This document shows positions 23,401 through 34,420 of a stretch of DNA of 64,000 bases, piece after piece (the first letter of the stretch is position 1; each line of letters begins with the position of its first letter). A program made the translations under genes and the position numbers. Location: contig NC_058339.1 in the NCBI RefSeq assembly GCF_905475395.1, positions 5,278,001-5,342,000 of the forward strand. The letters run 5' to 3'. The notes under the pieces were generated by a model that did not search any database, was not told where the DNA came from, and worked only from the letters and a program-made list of their open reading frames with translations. The stretch comes from Chrysoperla carnea (lineage: Eukaryota; Arthropoda; Insecta; Neuroptera; Chrysopidae).

Positions 23401-26400
23401 CAATAATTACAATAAATTAAATTGTTAAATAATTATTACACTTTTTTGTTTTAAATAAATTCCATAACATTGTTTTTAAAATACAAAAATAAAACTTTAA
23501 ATAATATATTCATGGAATTCAATCATTAGAGTTCACATTTCACAAATATTTTTAAAAAAACACGAACACATCATTGAAGACGCAACGCAACAAACACATA
23601 ACAAACACAAAACATATGATTTAGAATAGAAACTTATACAAGAAAGAACTCGGTAACCACTAACCAAGTAACCAGTATTATTAGATAAGATTTTATTTTA
23701 TTATTTTTGTGAATATGATTATAATAATAAATAATTATAACACTAATATATAAAACTAGGTAATACCACCTTGGTCAACATCAACATTAACACAACACAA
23801 CATAACAAGTACTTGATGTTGATACCAACAAATTATTATATTATACAAGTTTAAAGTTTTATATGAGAATGTTGTACAACAAATAAAATACTAGCATTAG
23901 TGGATCAAATTATACTCATCATTTTATACGTAAGTGTTAGTGATGCCACGAATATTCGCAATGTTTTTTAACATTCGCATTCGCAAAAAACTGTTCGAAT
24001 GTTTATGACAAGAAATCATCATCATTTTGTATCATAAATTGCGAAATAATCCCAAACTTCACTAATATATACTTAGCTCATATTTTTAGATTACTTTTTA
24101 ATCAATGTTAAATTTATATATTTGATAAATGCAATTATAGTAAATTAACCTCAAATAAAAAGCATGTGAAAACAAATAATTGATTGAGTTAATTGTTGAA
24201 ATACCATTTATAGATAGAACTGATAACCCAATCGTTTGTTTTTTTATGTCAAGAAAGACATCCACTCTTAGATAGCCAGATAGCCATATACCTCGTGTAC
24301 CTGATATTCCCATATAATACAGTGCAACCTCGATATAACGAATCTGAAGGGAACCAGTAAATATTCGTTATATCAAGTAATTCGTTAAACTGAGGTTTGT
24401 TATATTGAGGTTAAGTTGGTCTAAAATTCGTTATAAAGAGGAAAAAAGTGTCGAAACCTCTCGCGACATGAATTACATACTATGGAGTATACTAACTGTA
24501 ATATATTGGTGGGACTTTATACGTTATATAAAGGTTTTGAATTGACGAATTTCGTTATATAGAGGTATTTAAATTTTTTATGTAGTTGAAAATTCGTTAT
24601 ATAGAGGCTGTTCGCAAAAAATATTCGTAATGTAGAGGTATATTTTATATTGACTCTTATGGACAATTCAAGGGGATTGCGAAAAATTCGTTAAATCGAG
24701 GAATTCGTTATATTGAGGTTCGTTATATTAAGGTTGCACTGTAATACTAAAAAAATTTGCACCTAATTTGCGCCCTTACGGGTAAATAGAGATGTTTACA
24801 AAAAAAATTTTGAAACAAAAGTTGTTTATTTTTTTATAAAGAACATTTTTTACATTTAAACTTTTGTTCTATCTCGAACGGTTTACTAGATGGATCCTAA
24901 ACGATCCAAAAACCAATTGACATGTCCTGAGCACGCTATAAAAATTTCAACTTGATATCTCTTTTCATTTTTGAGTTATCATATTGACAGACGGACAGAC
25001 AACCGAAAACGGACTAATTAGGTGATTTTATGAACACCTATATCAAAATTTTGTTGCTAACATCAATTTTCAAACGTTACACACTTGGGACTAAATTTAG
25101 TATACCTTGATATATTTAATATACATGGTATAAAAAATGAATTTTGCTTTTAATGGACTTATATGGTTTATTTTTAATGAACTTTAACGACGGCCTCTTT
25201 AACGCTAATGAAGAATTATATGTACCAACTCGATTTATGGGTTACTACCGTAACCCATGACCACCTTGTATTCGTGACTAAAAATCAACAATATATGTAC
25301 ATTCGCGAATGTACAAAATTCAAGATTCGTCCCATCACTAATATGTACTATGTTAACTGTTGAGGATGACAACAATCATGTGTTAGTGAGACGATTTTAT
25401 TGTAAGTTATTATTTTAGTGTTTAGAATCGTCACATATCACTCACAGCACTCACTATAGGACGGCGGCCAACACCAATTTTGATCCTATCTAAGAAAGCG
25501 GACATAATGGAGGCAAGTGACGAGCCATGATTTTGCAACAACTTTTAATCTAAAAGAGATTCTTCGAAATACCCATAGTTCGTAGTTATATCTATCAATT
25601 TTTTAATTCAAAATTTTCGGAAACATGAACAAATTGCATTTGTTTATAAAAACTACTATAAACAATTGATGCTGCGCCTTTTGAAAGAATGAAATCTTAT
25701 TTTCAATTTCCATAAAAATTACATAAAATTACTTAGAAGTAAAAAGTTCAAAGTTCCTATTATTTTTTATATCTTACAGGAAGTGCTTGGCAATTTGCCT
25801 CTTTTTAAACCCGTTATACATAATTACAAAAAAATGTAAAAGTTAAAATATATGCACATATGCAAGTTACGTACATAGGTGTGGACAAATAACTTATTTT
25901 TAACAGAAAATTTGAAACGGAAGTCTCAAATAATTTCATAATTGATAATTTCATCACTTAACGAGGAATGTCCTTAAGTGTTTTGATTCGAAATAAACAA
26001 TTATTTTTCGCATAGTTTTGAATAAAAACTATGCATAAATGCAATTATTGTGGGTGTGAATTATTTCTGGCCAGGTGAAATTGTCATATTAATTTTTTTA
26101 ATAATTACTTTTTGGCAAGCAATACAATGGATCCTACATCGATAAAATTTGTTCGGTAAATTACTTATATTTTTATGAATAAAAAATAGATCTTTGTTAA
26201 AAAATATTTTTGAATTTTTTTGTAATCTGGGATTTTAAAAATGGCATTGAATTAAAAAAAACAACTCAAGGAATTTTAATGAAAGTTATTTTAATAATTA
26301 AGTTCATAATCACGAACATTTCATATTTCATATTTACTTATCAAATTGCGTTTAGCTTTATCACACATTTAAGGATGTACTTTTATCACCCTATTTAGGA

Positions 26401-29207
26401 ATTTATTTTCTACGTAATGCAACAAGGGCGTTCATTACTCCTGGAACACTCTGTAGAATCGAGGGCAGAGAGAAAAATTTCTTTAATGTAATTATATCCT
26501 GAAATTGTCCGGATAACAGCCAATGAAGAACAAATTCTTTTATTTAGTTCTTTAATGATTTTGTTATATTTTAAAGTTTCTAATTCTGTTTCATATTCTT
26601 TTCTTGACAATGAGAAAAATGTAAAACTTACAAATTTAGCATGACGAGTCCATGTCGATTTAACAGCATTAAAAGCAATATGAGGTGATGGTTCAAAATC
26701 AGATGGTGATAATAAACAATCTGATAATGATGGTCGATTACGCCAATGTCGTTCCCAGCCACGATAAGCTAACACAAAATGTTTTGGTACAACCATTGTA
26801 ATACTAATACACACACGATCGATCACTAATCAATATTTTGACAATAAATCAATATAAGTTATCCCATAACAATAAAATCTATCTTTAATGAACAATCTCT
26901 TTATAGTTAGAAGAATAGTTAAAAGATATTTTGTCTTTGCACTGCTAACAATGATTCACACAATCAAACTAACTAATTGTAAGTTTAAAACTAACATAAT
27001 ATAGAAGACACGAATAACCTGTGATGAATACTGAATACTGTAAATACCAACAGGAATACGGGAATATCTCTCACTAAATATATCACCGCTTTTACATTAT
27101 TAAATGCATCGGCCGCCTCCGTACGCATATGTCAGACATTTCACCTTTTCACATTTCTGTGATTGTCTCTTTTAGTTTTTTTTTTTTGTTTTTTGTTACT
27201 TCCATATCCTCTCAGTCGAATATTCACCGAGTGGTTCACAAAAAAACTGAAAAAGTTTATCCCATTCGAATATTTTTAAATAAATTTTTGGAACTATGTT
27301 CCTTATTGCACGTTATCGTTCTGATTTGTTTGCGGGAGGTAAAACCAAAAAAAGTGTAACAAAAAAACGATATCAAAAAACCGACTATTTTCACCAAGTA
27401 AACTAAAACTTTTTCAATTTCCAGCTTGCCATGAATTTTGAGAATATATGCAAAAATATTTTTATAATTTGTCAAAATTTTGTTTTTTTCAATAAAAAAA
27501 TGAGTTGTGAAAGTGAGTTATCAGAAGTTAAAGATAATAGAGATAATTTAAAGTAAGTAAAAGGAAATTTTATATACCTCTCCGTATCTATATTAATGTA
27601 TAATTTGATATCTCCTACATCTAAGTGTCTCTGTATTGGTGAAATAATTTGATAAATATGTATTATTTTTTTTATAACTAACGACAACAAAATATTTTTT
27701 TTAGTATTCGCTACCCAATTAAATCAATTTACAATCAATTATAATTTTATGATAGTTCCTTCTATATTCTAAAGTGACACCTACTAATTTAATGAGTTTG
27801 ATAGGTCTGTGAATTCATAAATCATCCTATTTTTCCCATAGCCACATCTCCCAAATCAGACCTTAGATCGAAATTTGGTAAAGAACTTTTCCATTTGTCT
27901 TGATAAACTTAATTTATTGGTATAATTTTCTGCTATCAATAACAGAACACCCTGTACCTATTTATATCATATATCCAATAGTCTACATATAGACTTTAAC
28001 TATCGGGACACATTATTGGGAAGATTTGAGCAAGTTTAAATTTTTAATTCTTCCCTATTTGTTATTTTCGTCACGAATTTTTTTGTGATTTTTTATTCAA
28101 AGTAAAAAGTCTGTCCTTATAAAAATGGTAAAAAATTGATAGGTATCCATTTCAACGTAACCCGTAACCGATGTGCATCAACTCCAATACTGAAGTGAAC
28201 GTATTCGATATTTTGAATGCAGTACGTGGTAGATACGTGGTAGTTACATGTTTTAACGCAGAATATAATGAAGAATATTTATCAGAGAAAAGATAAAATT
28301 AGAATAACATAATATTGAAGAAGCAGTTAAGTATTTAGATTTGTGTAAGATTTGATGATGACTGTTCTTAATTTTTTGTGTTTTGTTTTCAATTCTATTT
28401 TCCAACTGTGTTCACTGTGTTCGTATTCGTCACAATCATGGAATGTTTTAAACATGAAACTGAATAATAAAACAAATAAAAAAATGTTTTTTATAAAACT
28501 TATTATTCATTTAACACCAAGTATTACGTGGTTCAACAAATTCAATAAATCTATTTAAATTTTAAAACATACTCAATTTGTGATTTTTTTATTTTATTTT
28601 GGATGATTGATTCATCATTATTCAAATATTCATATAAATTTTTAACCGACGAAAAAAAAACGAAGGAGGTTTTCTCTCAAGTTGCTTCCGTATATTTTTG
28701 AAGTAAAAACTTCTTCTTCCGTTGGGTACGAAGTCATGGTAGGGACAATTAAATCGACGCCAGCGCTTCCAGTGGATAGTTTTGGCGTAAAAGGTGGCTG
28801 CTATGATCTATTTTAACTGGATATTAAATAATTATACAGATAGGGGAAATTGGAGCCTCCTCCTAAATAAATAAGTTTTTTGCTTAATCAATGTTCAAAA
28901 ATTTATTTAATTCTTTGGGCTATTAAGTAGATCCTATCGAAACGAAATATAGTTAAGGACAAAATAGTTTGAAATATTACTATTAAATTTTAATTTTAAG
29001 TTTGAAGCAACGTTGATTTAATTTTTTTTTTTTTTTTTTGTAAATATTCCAATATTACAAATTTAAAAATATTTACAAACCTTTTGAAAAAGGAAATAAA
29101 AGTAAACTTACCTCTTTGGCAATTTGATCAAGAGCTTGATCTTCAACAGATGTTTTGGCAGCAGCTCGTCTACGTCCACCAGCTGCAGACGAAGCAGTCA
29201 AATCCAT
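11125..29207 (-). CDS. Lrrfip2: Leucine-rich repeat flightless-interacting protein (LRRFIP1/2 family)
   Basis: Six coding exons on the minus strand: 29207-29112, 15133-15007, 14228-14089, 13944-13290, 13166-12982 and 11235-11125. All phases agree, giving 437 residues. The protein opens with [14 protein letters not shown] and QALDQIAKE, then [20 protein letters not shown], the family's signature N-terminal helix. [20 protein letters not shown], then [16 protein letters not shown], and a C-terminal coiled coil ending in [16 protein letters not shown] follow, all in LRRFIP order. Known family members bind Flightless-I and modulate Toll/TLR and Wnt signalling in the cytoplasm; the role here is inferred. 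The stop is TGA at 11127-11125. The first intron (15134-29111) is 14 kb and filled with transposons. Confidence 0.93.
11350..11414. repeat. (AT)n microsatellite
   Basis: An uninterrupted alternating AT run of about 64 bases lies in the last Lrrfip intron. Confidence 0.97.
11965..12285. mobile_element. Pogo-like MITE
   Basis: TIRs CAGTAGAATCTCGATAACTT and CAGTAGAACCTCGATAAGTT are flanked by TA on both sides, as expected for Tc1/mariner-pogo elements. The inside repeats CCTCTATAACTTAAA motifs and a tandem duplication of about 40 bp (around 12120-12195). There is no transposase. Confidence 0.85.
12843..12944. mobile_element. 102-bp palindromic MITE
   Basis: Arms of about 40 bp (TTAGGTCGTTCAAA...GAACAAGAGA and its complement) surround a short loop. 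There is no coding sequence. Confidence 0.8.
14327..14832. mobile_element. Foldback mariner element (inverted duplication of a 5' end)
   Basis: Both ends carry AGGTTGGCTGATAAGTCCCC. Each arm of about 230 bp holds the mariner 5' UTR and the start of a transposase ([17 protein letters not shown]), in opposite directions, separated by a short centre coding [11 protein letters not shown]. The catalytic domain is absent. It lies in an Lrrfip intron. Confidence 0.88.
15521..15899 (+). repeat. Dispersed repeat B, copy 1
   Basis: It starts at TATTCGTTGTGTGCGTAGTC and ends at GTTACCATAGAAACGAAACT. A full-length copy in opposite orientation lies at 43602-43987, inside the Ntf-2 gene, and a partial copy at about 28727-28815. 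There is no ORF. Confidence 0.8.
15991..16124. mobile_element. Palindromic element of about 134 bp
   Basis: ATCCATGAGTATGAGAGAG and AATGTGTATAAGAAAGATAT are mirrored by complements on the right. AATGTGTATAAGAAAGAGAT also occurs at about 11429, just after the AT microsatellite. There is no coding sequence. Confidence 0.75.
17106..17624 (-). CDS. Unrecognised 172-aa ORF in the Lrrfip intron (nested gene or alternative first exon)
   Basis: I do not recognise this protein. It starts [20 protein letters not shown], with an in-frame stop just upstream. It has a Ser/Asp/Asn-rich acidic middle and ends with an aromatic, partly hydrophobic segment ([20 protein letters not shown]) before RHPNG and the stop. 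A patterned N-terminus plus an apolar tail suggests a real single-exon, possibly tail-anchored, protein. Alternatively, a phase-0 donor (ACT|GTACGT near 17225) would let the first 130-odd residues splice to the next Lrrfip exon. The AT-rich codons are also compatible with chance, but 172 codons is long here. Confidence 0.5.
   Translation of the reverse strand: MDAIDIQPSLSPLEMSSSSVDEISNRNSDSVSCSDECLWSEIEPVKLNNDQIYNNSNSDSDDEFGDAKNDLSDLVVNGHDSKKCDNNGSSLYIEAKNDHVGEFNQKNKHSNDSSNHMNGKDYFSDFLDKCNDTVRWFYQIFNQYSYFFLGIFPTIVNHRHNTIELQSRHPNG
17775..18508. mobile_element. MITE with TIRs of about 65 bp
   Basis: TAGTCTAGTTAACAAGTTCA through CGTAAAAATACGTG on the left is mirrored at 18435-18508. The roughly 600-bp centre is non-coding; the 72-codon ORF inside is not convincing. 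Confidence 0.8.
19315..19990 (+). mobile_element. Non-autonomous Helitron carrying heat-shock elements
   Basis: It starts TCTATATATATAAAA, ends with the hairpin AACCCAGCGAAGCGGGTT followed by CTAG, and sits between A and T, all diagnostic of Helitrons. There is no Rep/helicase. Inside are two copies of an 80-bp unit with ATGGCGCCACTGTCAATAGT, then three blocks of alternating GAA/TTC (19676-19802), then two TTCCGTACACACAGAGAGT repeats. It lies in the first intron of the Lrrfip-type gene. Confidence 0.88.
19676..19802. promoter_or_regulatory. Array of heat-shock elements inside the Helitron
   Basis: HSF binds alternating GAA and TTC triplets separated by two bases. Three gapless runs fit exactly: 5 units at 19676-19698, 8 units at 19713-19750 and 8 units at 19765-19802. 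That is 21 half-sites in 127 bases, more than most known heat-shock promoters have. Binding is inferred from the motif. Confidence 0.75.
24320..24741. mobile_element. Pogo-like MITE
   Basis: CAGTGCAACCTCGATATAAC faces the complement CAGTGCAACCTTAATATAAC, flanked by TA dinucleotides. The inside is full of ATTCGTTATATNGAGG repeats. There is no transposase. Confidence 0.88.
24766..25133 (+). repeat. Dispersed repeat A, long copy
   Basis: It runs from the AATTTGCGCCCTTACGGGTAAA segment through GACAGACGGACAGACAACCG to the tail ATATACATGGTATAAAAAA. The parallel copy at 56366-56770 covers the same span. Confidence 0.8.
26632..26796 (-). CDS. Candidate alternative first exon of the Lrrfip-type gene
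   Basis: [20 protein letters not shown] opens a 55-codon exon that ends at AAATTT|GTAAGT, a perfect donor. It ends in phase 0, as does the main first exon (29112-29207), so it could splice directly to the exon at 15133. The protein is unlike its AT-biased surroundings (Trp/Arg/Pro-rich, [18 protein letters not shown]), which suggests real coding. It could instead start an unrelated nested gene. Confidence 0.55.
28727..28815 (+). repeat. Dispersed repeat B, partial copy
   Basis: TACGAAGTCATGGTAGGGAC and GCCAGCGCTTCCAGTG match the left part of the 15521-15899 repeat with several changes. Confidence 0.7.
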
Positions 29208-29721
29208 TCTTTTTTAAATAGATCAATACTTGGATATTGGACTATATAACAATAGGAGTAGTATAACAGCACCTCTTCTGATGCGGGTCTCAAGTGGATA
29301 GATAAGTGTACTGTACTGTATGTACACCACCAGACCAGATCCACAGCACCAGACTCACCTAACACACACACACCTGGGGACACACCAAACACCACACACC
29401 AGGATATATTAAACATTATAACATAAATTAATAATAACAATAACAAGACAATATCAACTAAAGGATCACATTTTAATAAATATGGGGGTTGGTTTAAAAA
29501 TTAACAACAAGAGGGTAAACAATTCAAAGCAGAATCAATCAATTTTGATGGAATTTTTTATTTGCAGTGCTAAAATTTTTCAGTGGTAATGTTTTTATCA
29601 GTCTATATACAGGATGTCAACTTAAGTTGACTACATATAGAAAATTGTTTGTGCTCGCAGACAGATGGACAGATGGAGAACCGGAAATGAACCAGAATTA
29701 GGTGATTGCATGAACACCTAT

Positions 29722-30290
29722 TAGTACAAGATCCGAATTAAGGTCGACCTTCACCCATCTGTTTACCGAATGAAAGTTATTTTTTATGAAATGTAAAATA
29801 TTTACAAATATCCCTGTTGTGGGTTGCCCTAAAAAATATGGTCCAGACAACTTTTAATAAAAACATCAAAACTTGGAAAGCTTGTAAACTTTATTTTTTG
29901 ACTGATATTTTGTGGACAATCATATCACCGTATTTGCAATAAAATTATCTTTATTTATATATGTGAGGCAATGAATTAACAGATGAACGTAATTACTATT
30001 CACAACTTGTATAAATTCGAAAATAGTGAACGAAAAGAGGCAGACAGCATAGCTGCTGCATATTCTTTATGGCTTTTACTTTCGAGTAGATCAATATTCG
30101 TTAGATATGTAAGTCAGTGAAAAATTTCAAAAAATTTTACTCTTGATATTTTCACTAAAAGTAGTCTGGACCACATTTTTTTAGGCAACCCATTGCAGGG
30201 ATATTTGTTAACATTTTATATTTCATAAAAAATAACTTTCATTCGGTAAAGAGATGGGTGAAGGTCGATCCTAATTGGGATCTTAGACTA
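29722..30290. mobile_element. MITE inserted into a copy of repeat A
   Basis: TIRs of about 130 bp begin TAGTACAAGATCCGAATTAA and TAGTCTAAGATCCCAATTAG. Repeat A sequence stops at GAACACCTAT (29719) and resumes at TATACCAAAATTTTG (30291), so the insertion is later than repeat A and probably targeted TA. Confidence 0.85.
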
Positions 30291-31568
30291 TATACCAAAA
30301 TTTTGTTCGAAGCATCAATATTTATTTTTAAGCGTTACTAACTAGGGACTAAACTTAGAATACAATGTATATATTTCATATATGCATGGTATAAAAAATG
30401 GGAATTTTCATTTAAAAAAATTGATTAACAATATGTCAAATAATATTGTTAATCTGTATCCGAACAAACCATAGAAATTCCTCTTTGATAAGATTAATTT
30501 ATAACTTATTTAATTAGAGAATTATAATCTAATTTTTATTTAATAATTCCTGCAATTTTCTAAAAACAACTTATTTCTAAATCACATGATTAAAAAGTTA
30601 AAGAGAGGTTAAAATTTTTGAAGCATTTGAGGGTTCTGTCTATCGTAATTTTTAGATACAAAAAATGGTTTCCTTGGCTCAAGAATACAAAAATTTTTTG
30701 CGCCAAGAAATTGTTTTTTCTGTATTTGAGTAGGAAAATTCCTTGACATCTAGTACTTGATTTTTAAAGTACTCTCAGTCCATCCATATTTTTTTCCAGA
30801 TTTCTTAATCACATGGATTTTTTTTAATCTAGAATATGGAGAGTAAATTTCTATTTATAACGCATTCATTGTAAAGAGTTTCTAATTTGTTTCTTTCAGA
30901 AAAAACTTCTTGCAATAGAGAATGTCCGCACCCTATCTCTATCTGCGCAAGAGCATACCTTGTCTAATTATACCATGAAAACTTTCACCTAATTTGATAG
31001 GATTATAGATACAATCCGTCGGTTACCATTTAGAATTCTTATTTCAAACAATGCAAACAGCAATTTTAATACACATGTACAAATTTTTGGAATGATTTAT
31101 TCGCTAGCGTGTAAATAAACTCTTCCTGATTAAATTAAATAATATTTTCTAATATTTTCAAAAATATTATATAGTACTCATTAAAGTATTACTTCAATAA
31201 AAATATTTAAAAAACTGCGTCCATAGAATCTATTCAAAAAATAAATTCCACATGTTCACAATTACGCAAGCATACCATAACCATACTACCATTCGTGGAT
31301 GCCGTTTGATGTCGATGTCTGTAGTCTGTAATGTACAGTGTACACTACGTAACACAATCAAATGACATCATCCACCTGTTTGCTTCCATTTCTAATAACA
31401 TTTTTGTAAAAATATCATTTATTACTCTTACTATAATCAATATATTATTTACTTTTAGGGAGTGTCTTTGTCGCCACCGCTTATTAAATATTTTTATAAA
31501 ATAGCATGCCTAAACGGTACATTAAGGTTGTTCTGGCATGCGAATTATAATTATGGCTAGTATTTAAC

Positions 31569-32667
31569 CTTAACAAAAAGATATTGATTTGCGAAAATAT
31601 TGCTATGTACACGGTAAAAAATGCACGGCGTTTACTACAATGCTGGTATGGTATACAGGGTGTCTCTACTTAAGTTGGCTAACTTTTGACATAGAATGTA
31701 CAAGGTCCACAAATTGACAAAGTTCGATAGAAATGTTAATGGTCGTTTAGATATGTAGGCCAATTTGAACAGATAATAAAGGAAACGATTTTTCAGATAC
31801 GGAACCCTAAGCTTGCACTTGAAACGTAGCTAAATCAATCTCCATTAAATTAATTACCTTTGTTCTTAAAGTCTACTGAAAACTGAATCAATTTAGAGAA
31901 CCATCACCTACTTTTTAGTTGTCCTGGGCTCTAAACTCGCACTTAAAATATAGCTAAGAACACTCCTCATTAAATTATCTTTTTAACGAAATAAATAAAT
32001 CCAAATCGGTTAATCCATTTAGGCGCTTCGATGCCAAACACAGACTCACATAGCGGTCAAATTATAAGACCTTTTGTTTTTGTTCGGGGGAATTAACATG
32101 TAACTTCCTATTCAAATTTGGGGGTGCTATTTTCACGGAGCTTATCTTTATAGTATACACACTTCCAATTTTTAATTACCAACAAAACACATAAAATTAT
32201 TATTTTTTTATAAACAAATACCATACTAGCTAGATCAGAAATCTATTTGCCTTAAATAGAAAAAAATCAAGAGTACATATTTTTTTATTGAATACAGAAT
32301 TGAAAAACATTTATTCAGGCTTGGTTTTACTCATTTAGGCATTCTAAATATGGAATGGAGAAAATAACTAATTGTAGTACTCTTCTCAATTATTTTAAAA
32401 TCAATCAATAGCCACTGCTTAGTTCATTATCGTCAAAGGTAAGATTGCCGAGACTGTCCCAATGCGATCAGCCGTTTAAGGATGATTTAGTTTTGATAAC
32501 ACGAGCAAATTTGATCCGATCTTATTGGAAGTTTTTTTTATACCCACTAATTTTGGGTCTCTCTTATCAACTACGATGTCAGTTTTTCGCTAGCTATCAC
32601 TTATGTACTTTATTTCGGGATCAGGTCCCCACATTCTTGAATCCTATTAGAACTAGGTTAATTTTGA
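31569..32667 (+). repeat. 1,099-bp tandem duplication, first copy
   Basis: The unit is repeated head-to-tail at 32668-33766. All lines compared are identical. It holds a mix of dispersed repeat sequence, including TACAGGGTGTCTCTACTTAA and an RTE-like 3' segment, and no gene. Confidence 0.93.
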
Positions 32668-33766
32668 CTTAACAAAAAGATATTGATTTGCGAAAATATT
32701 GCTATGTACACGGTAAAAAATGCACGGCGTTTACTACAATGCTGGTATGGTATACAGGGTGTCTCTACTTAAGTTGGCTAACTTTTGACATAGAATGTAC
32801 AAGGTCCACAAATTGACAAAGTTCGATAGAAATGTTAATGGTCGTTTAGATATGTAGGCCAATTTGAACAGATAATAAAGGAAACGATTTTTCAGATACG
32901 GAACCCTAAGCTTGCACTTGAAACGTAGCTAAATCAATCTCCATTAAATTAATTACCTTTGTTCTTAAAGTCTACTGAAAACTGAATCAATTTAGAGAAC
33001 CATCACCTACTTTTTAGTTGTCCTGGGCTCTAAACTCGCACTTAAAATATAGCTAAGAACACTCCTCATTAAATTATCTTTTTAACGAAATAAATAAATC
33101 CAAATCGGTTAATCCATTTAGGCGCTTCGATGCCAAACACAGACTCACATAGCGGTCAAATTATAAGACCTTTTGTTTTTGTTCGGGGGAATTAACATGT
33201 AACTTCCTATTCAAATTTGGGGGTGCTATTTTCACGGAGCTTATCTTTATAGTATACACACTTCCAATTTTTAATTACCAACAAAACACATAAAATTATT
33301 ATTTTTTTATAAACAAATACCATACTAGCTAGATCAGAAATCTATTTGCCTTAAATAGAAAAAAATCAAGAGTACATATTTTTTTATTGAATACAGAATT
33401 GAAAAACATTTATTCAGGCTTGGTTTTACTCATTTAGGCATTCTAAATATGGAATGGAGAAAATAACTAATTGTAGTACTCTTCTCAATTATTTTAAAAT
33501 CAATCAATAGCCACTGCTTAGTTCATTATCGTCAAAGGTAAGATTGCCGAGACTGTCCCAATGCGATCAGCCGTTTAAGGATGATTTAGTTTTGATAACA
33601 CGAGCAAATTTGATCCGATCTTATTGGAAGTTTTTTTTATACCCACTAATTTTGGGTCTCTCTTATCAACTACGATGTCAGTTTTTCGCTAGCTATCACT
33701 TATGTACTTTATTTCGGGATCAGGTCCCCACATTCTTGAATCCTATTAGAACTAGGTTAATTTTGA
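32668..33766 (+). repeat. 1,099-bp tandem duplication, second copy
   Basis: This copy is base-for-base the same as the preceding unit wherever compared. Identity this high means either a very recent duplication or an assembly duplication. Confidence 0.93.
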
Positions 33767-34420
33767 TCACAAATTTGAAAAATATGACCCAAATTTAGTA
33801 GGATTACATACTTGGTTTATCAAAATTGGATAAAATTTGGATGTAATAGAGCAAAATTAAATTTTTTGGATTCTGATGACGTCATAAAGTTAAAAAATTC
33901 GATTTTTTTGGTAACACAGGCAAATTTGATCCGATCTTAATGGAATTTTTTTTTGAAACTCACTAATTTTGTGTCATTCTTTTCAGCTGTGATGTCAGTT
34001 TTTCGCTAGCTATCACTAATGTGGCTAATTTCGAGACCAGGACTCCACAATCTTGAAATCTGTTAGAACTAGGTTAATTTTGATCACAAATTTGAAAAGT
34101 ATGACAAAAATTTAGTAGGATTACATACTTGGTTTGTCAAAATTGGATAAAATTCAAATTAGAAAGAGCAAAATTAAATTTTTTGGATTCTGATGACGTC
34201 GTAAAGTTAAAAAGTTTGACGTTTTTGATAACACAGACAAATTTGATCCGATCTTATTATAATTTTTTGAAACCCACTAATTTTGGATCATTCTTTTCAG
34301 CTGTGATGTCAGTTTTTCGCTAGTTATCACTTATGTGCTTAATTCCGGGACCAGGCCTCCGCATTCTTGAAACCAATTAGAGCTAGGTTAATTTTGATTA
34401 CAAATTTGAAAAGTATGACC
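33544..34420 (+). repeat. Tandem array of a unit of about 310 bp
   Basis: The phrase TTTGATCCGATCTTA recurs at 33608, 33929 and 34240, each followed by CACTAATTTTG and TCAGTTTTTCGCTAG. Units are 10-15% different from one another by eye, so this array is older than the neighbouring duplication that captured part of it. The 64-84-codon ORFs here are by-products. Confidence 0.8.

Larger units (their letters stand above)
23934..25341. mobile_element. Possible hAT-like element broken by later insertions
   Basis: The left end TTAGTGATGCCACGAATATT and right end complement TTAGTGATGGGACGAATCTT face each other, both with ATTCG-rich subterminal sequence. The interval contains a pogo-like MITE and repeat A. 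A related fragment lies near 45265-45320. No clear target duplication was found. Confidence 0.45.
15134..29111. other. First intron (14 kb) of the Lrrfip-type gene
   Basis: The intron is mostly AT-rich repeat sequence. Separate entries cover the repeat at 15521-15899, the palindrome at 15991-16124, the ORF at 17106-17624, the MITE at 17775-18508, the Helitron at 19315-19990, the pogo-like MITE at 24320-24741, repeat A at 24766-25133 and the candidate exon at 26632-26796. The stretches 20000-23900, 25350-26400 and 26900-29000 show no gene that I can support. Confidence 0.7.

Noticed and set aside
29198-29446. 82-aa minus-strand ORF upstream of Lrrfip
   Set aside because: It is low complexity (CA/GT-rich) and overlaps the real first exon in another frame.
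32445-33798. Two near-identical ORFs (75 and 84 aa) as a gene pair
   Set aside because: They lie in the 1,099-bp duplication and the satellite-like array, and the frame is not kept in older units at 33929 and 34240.
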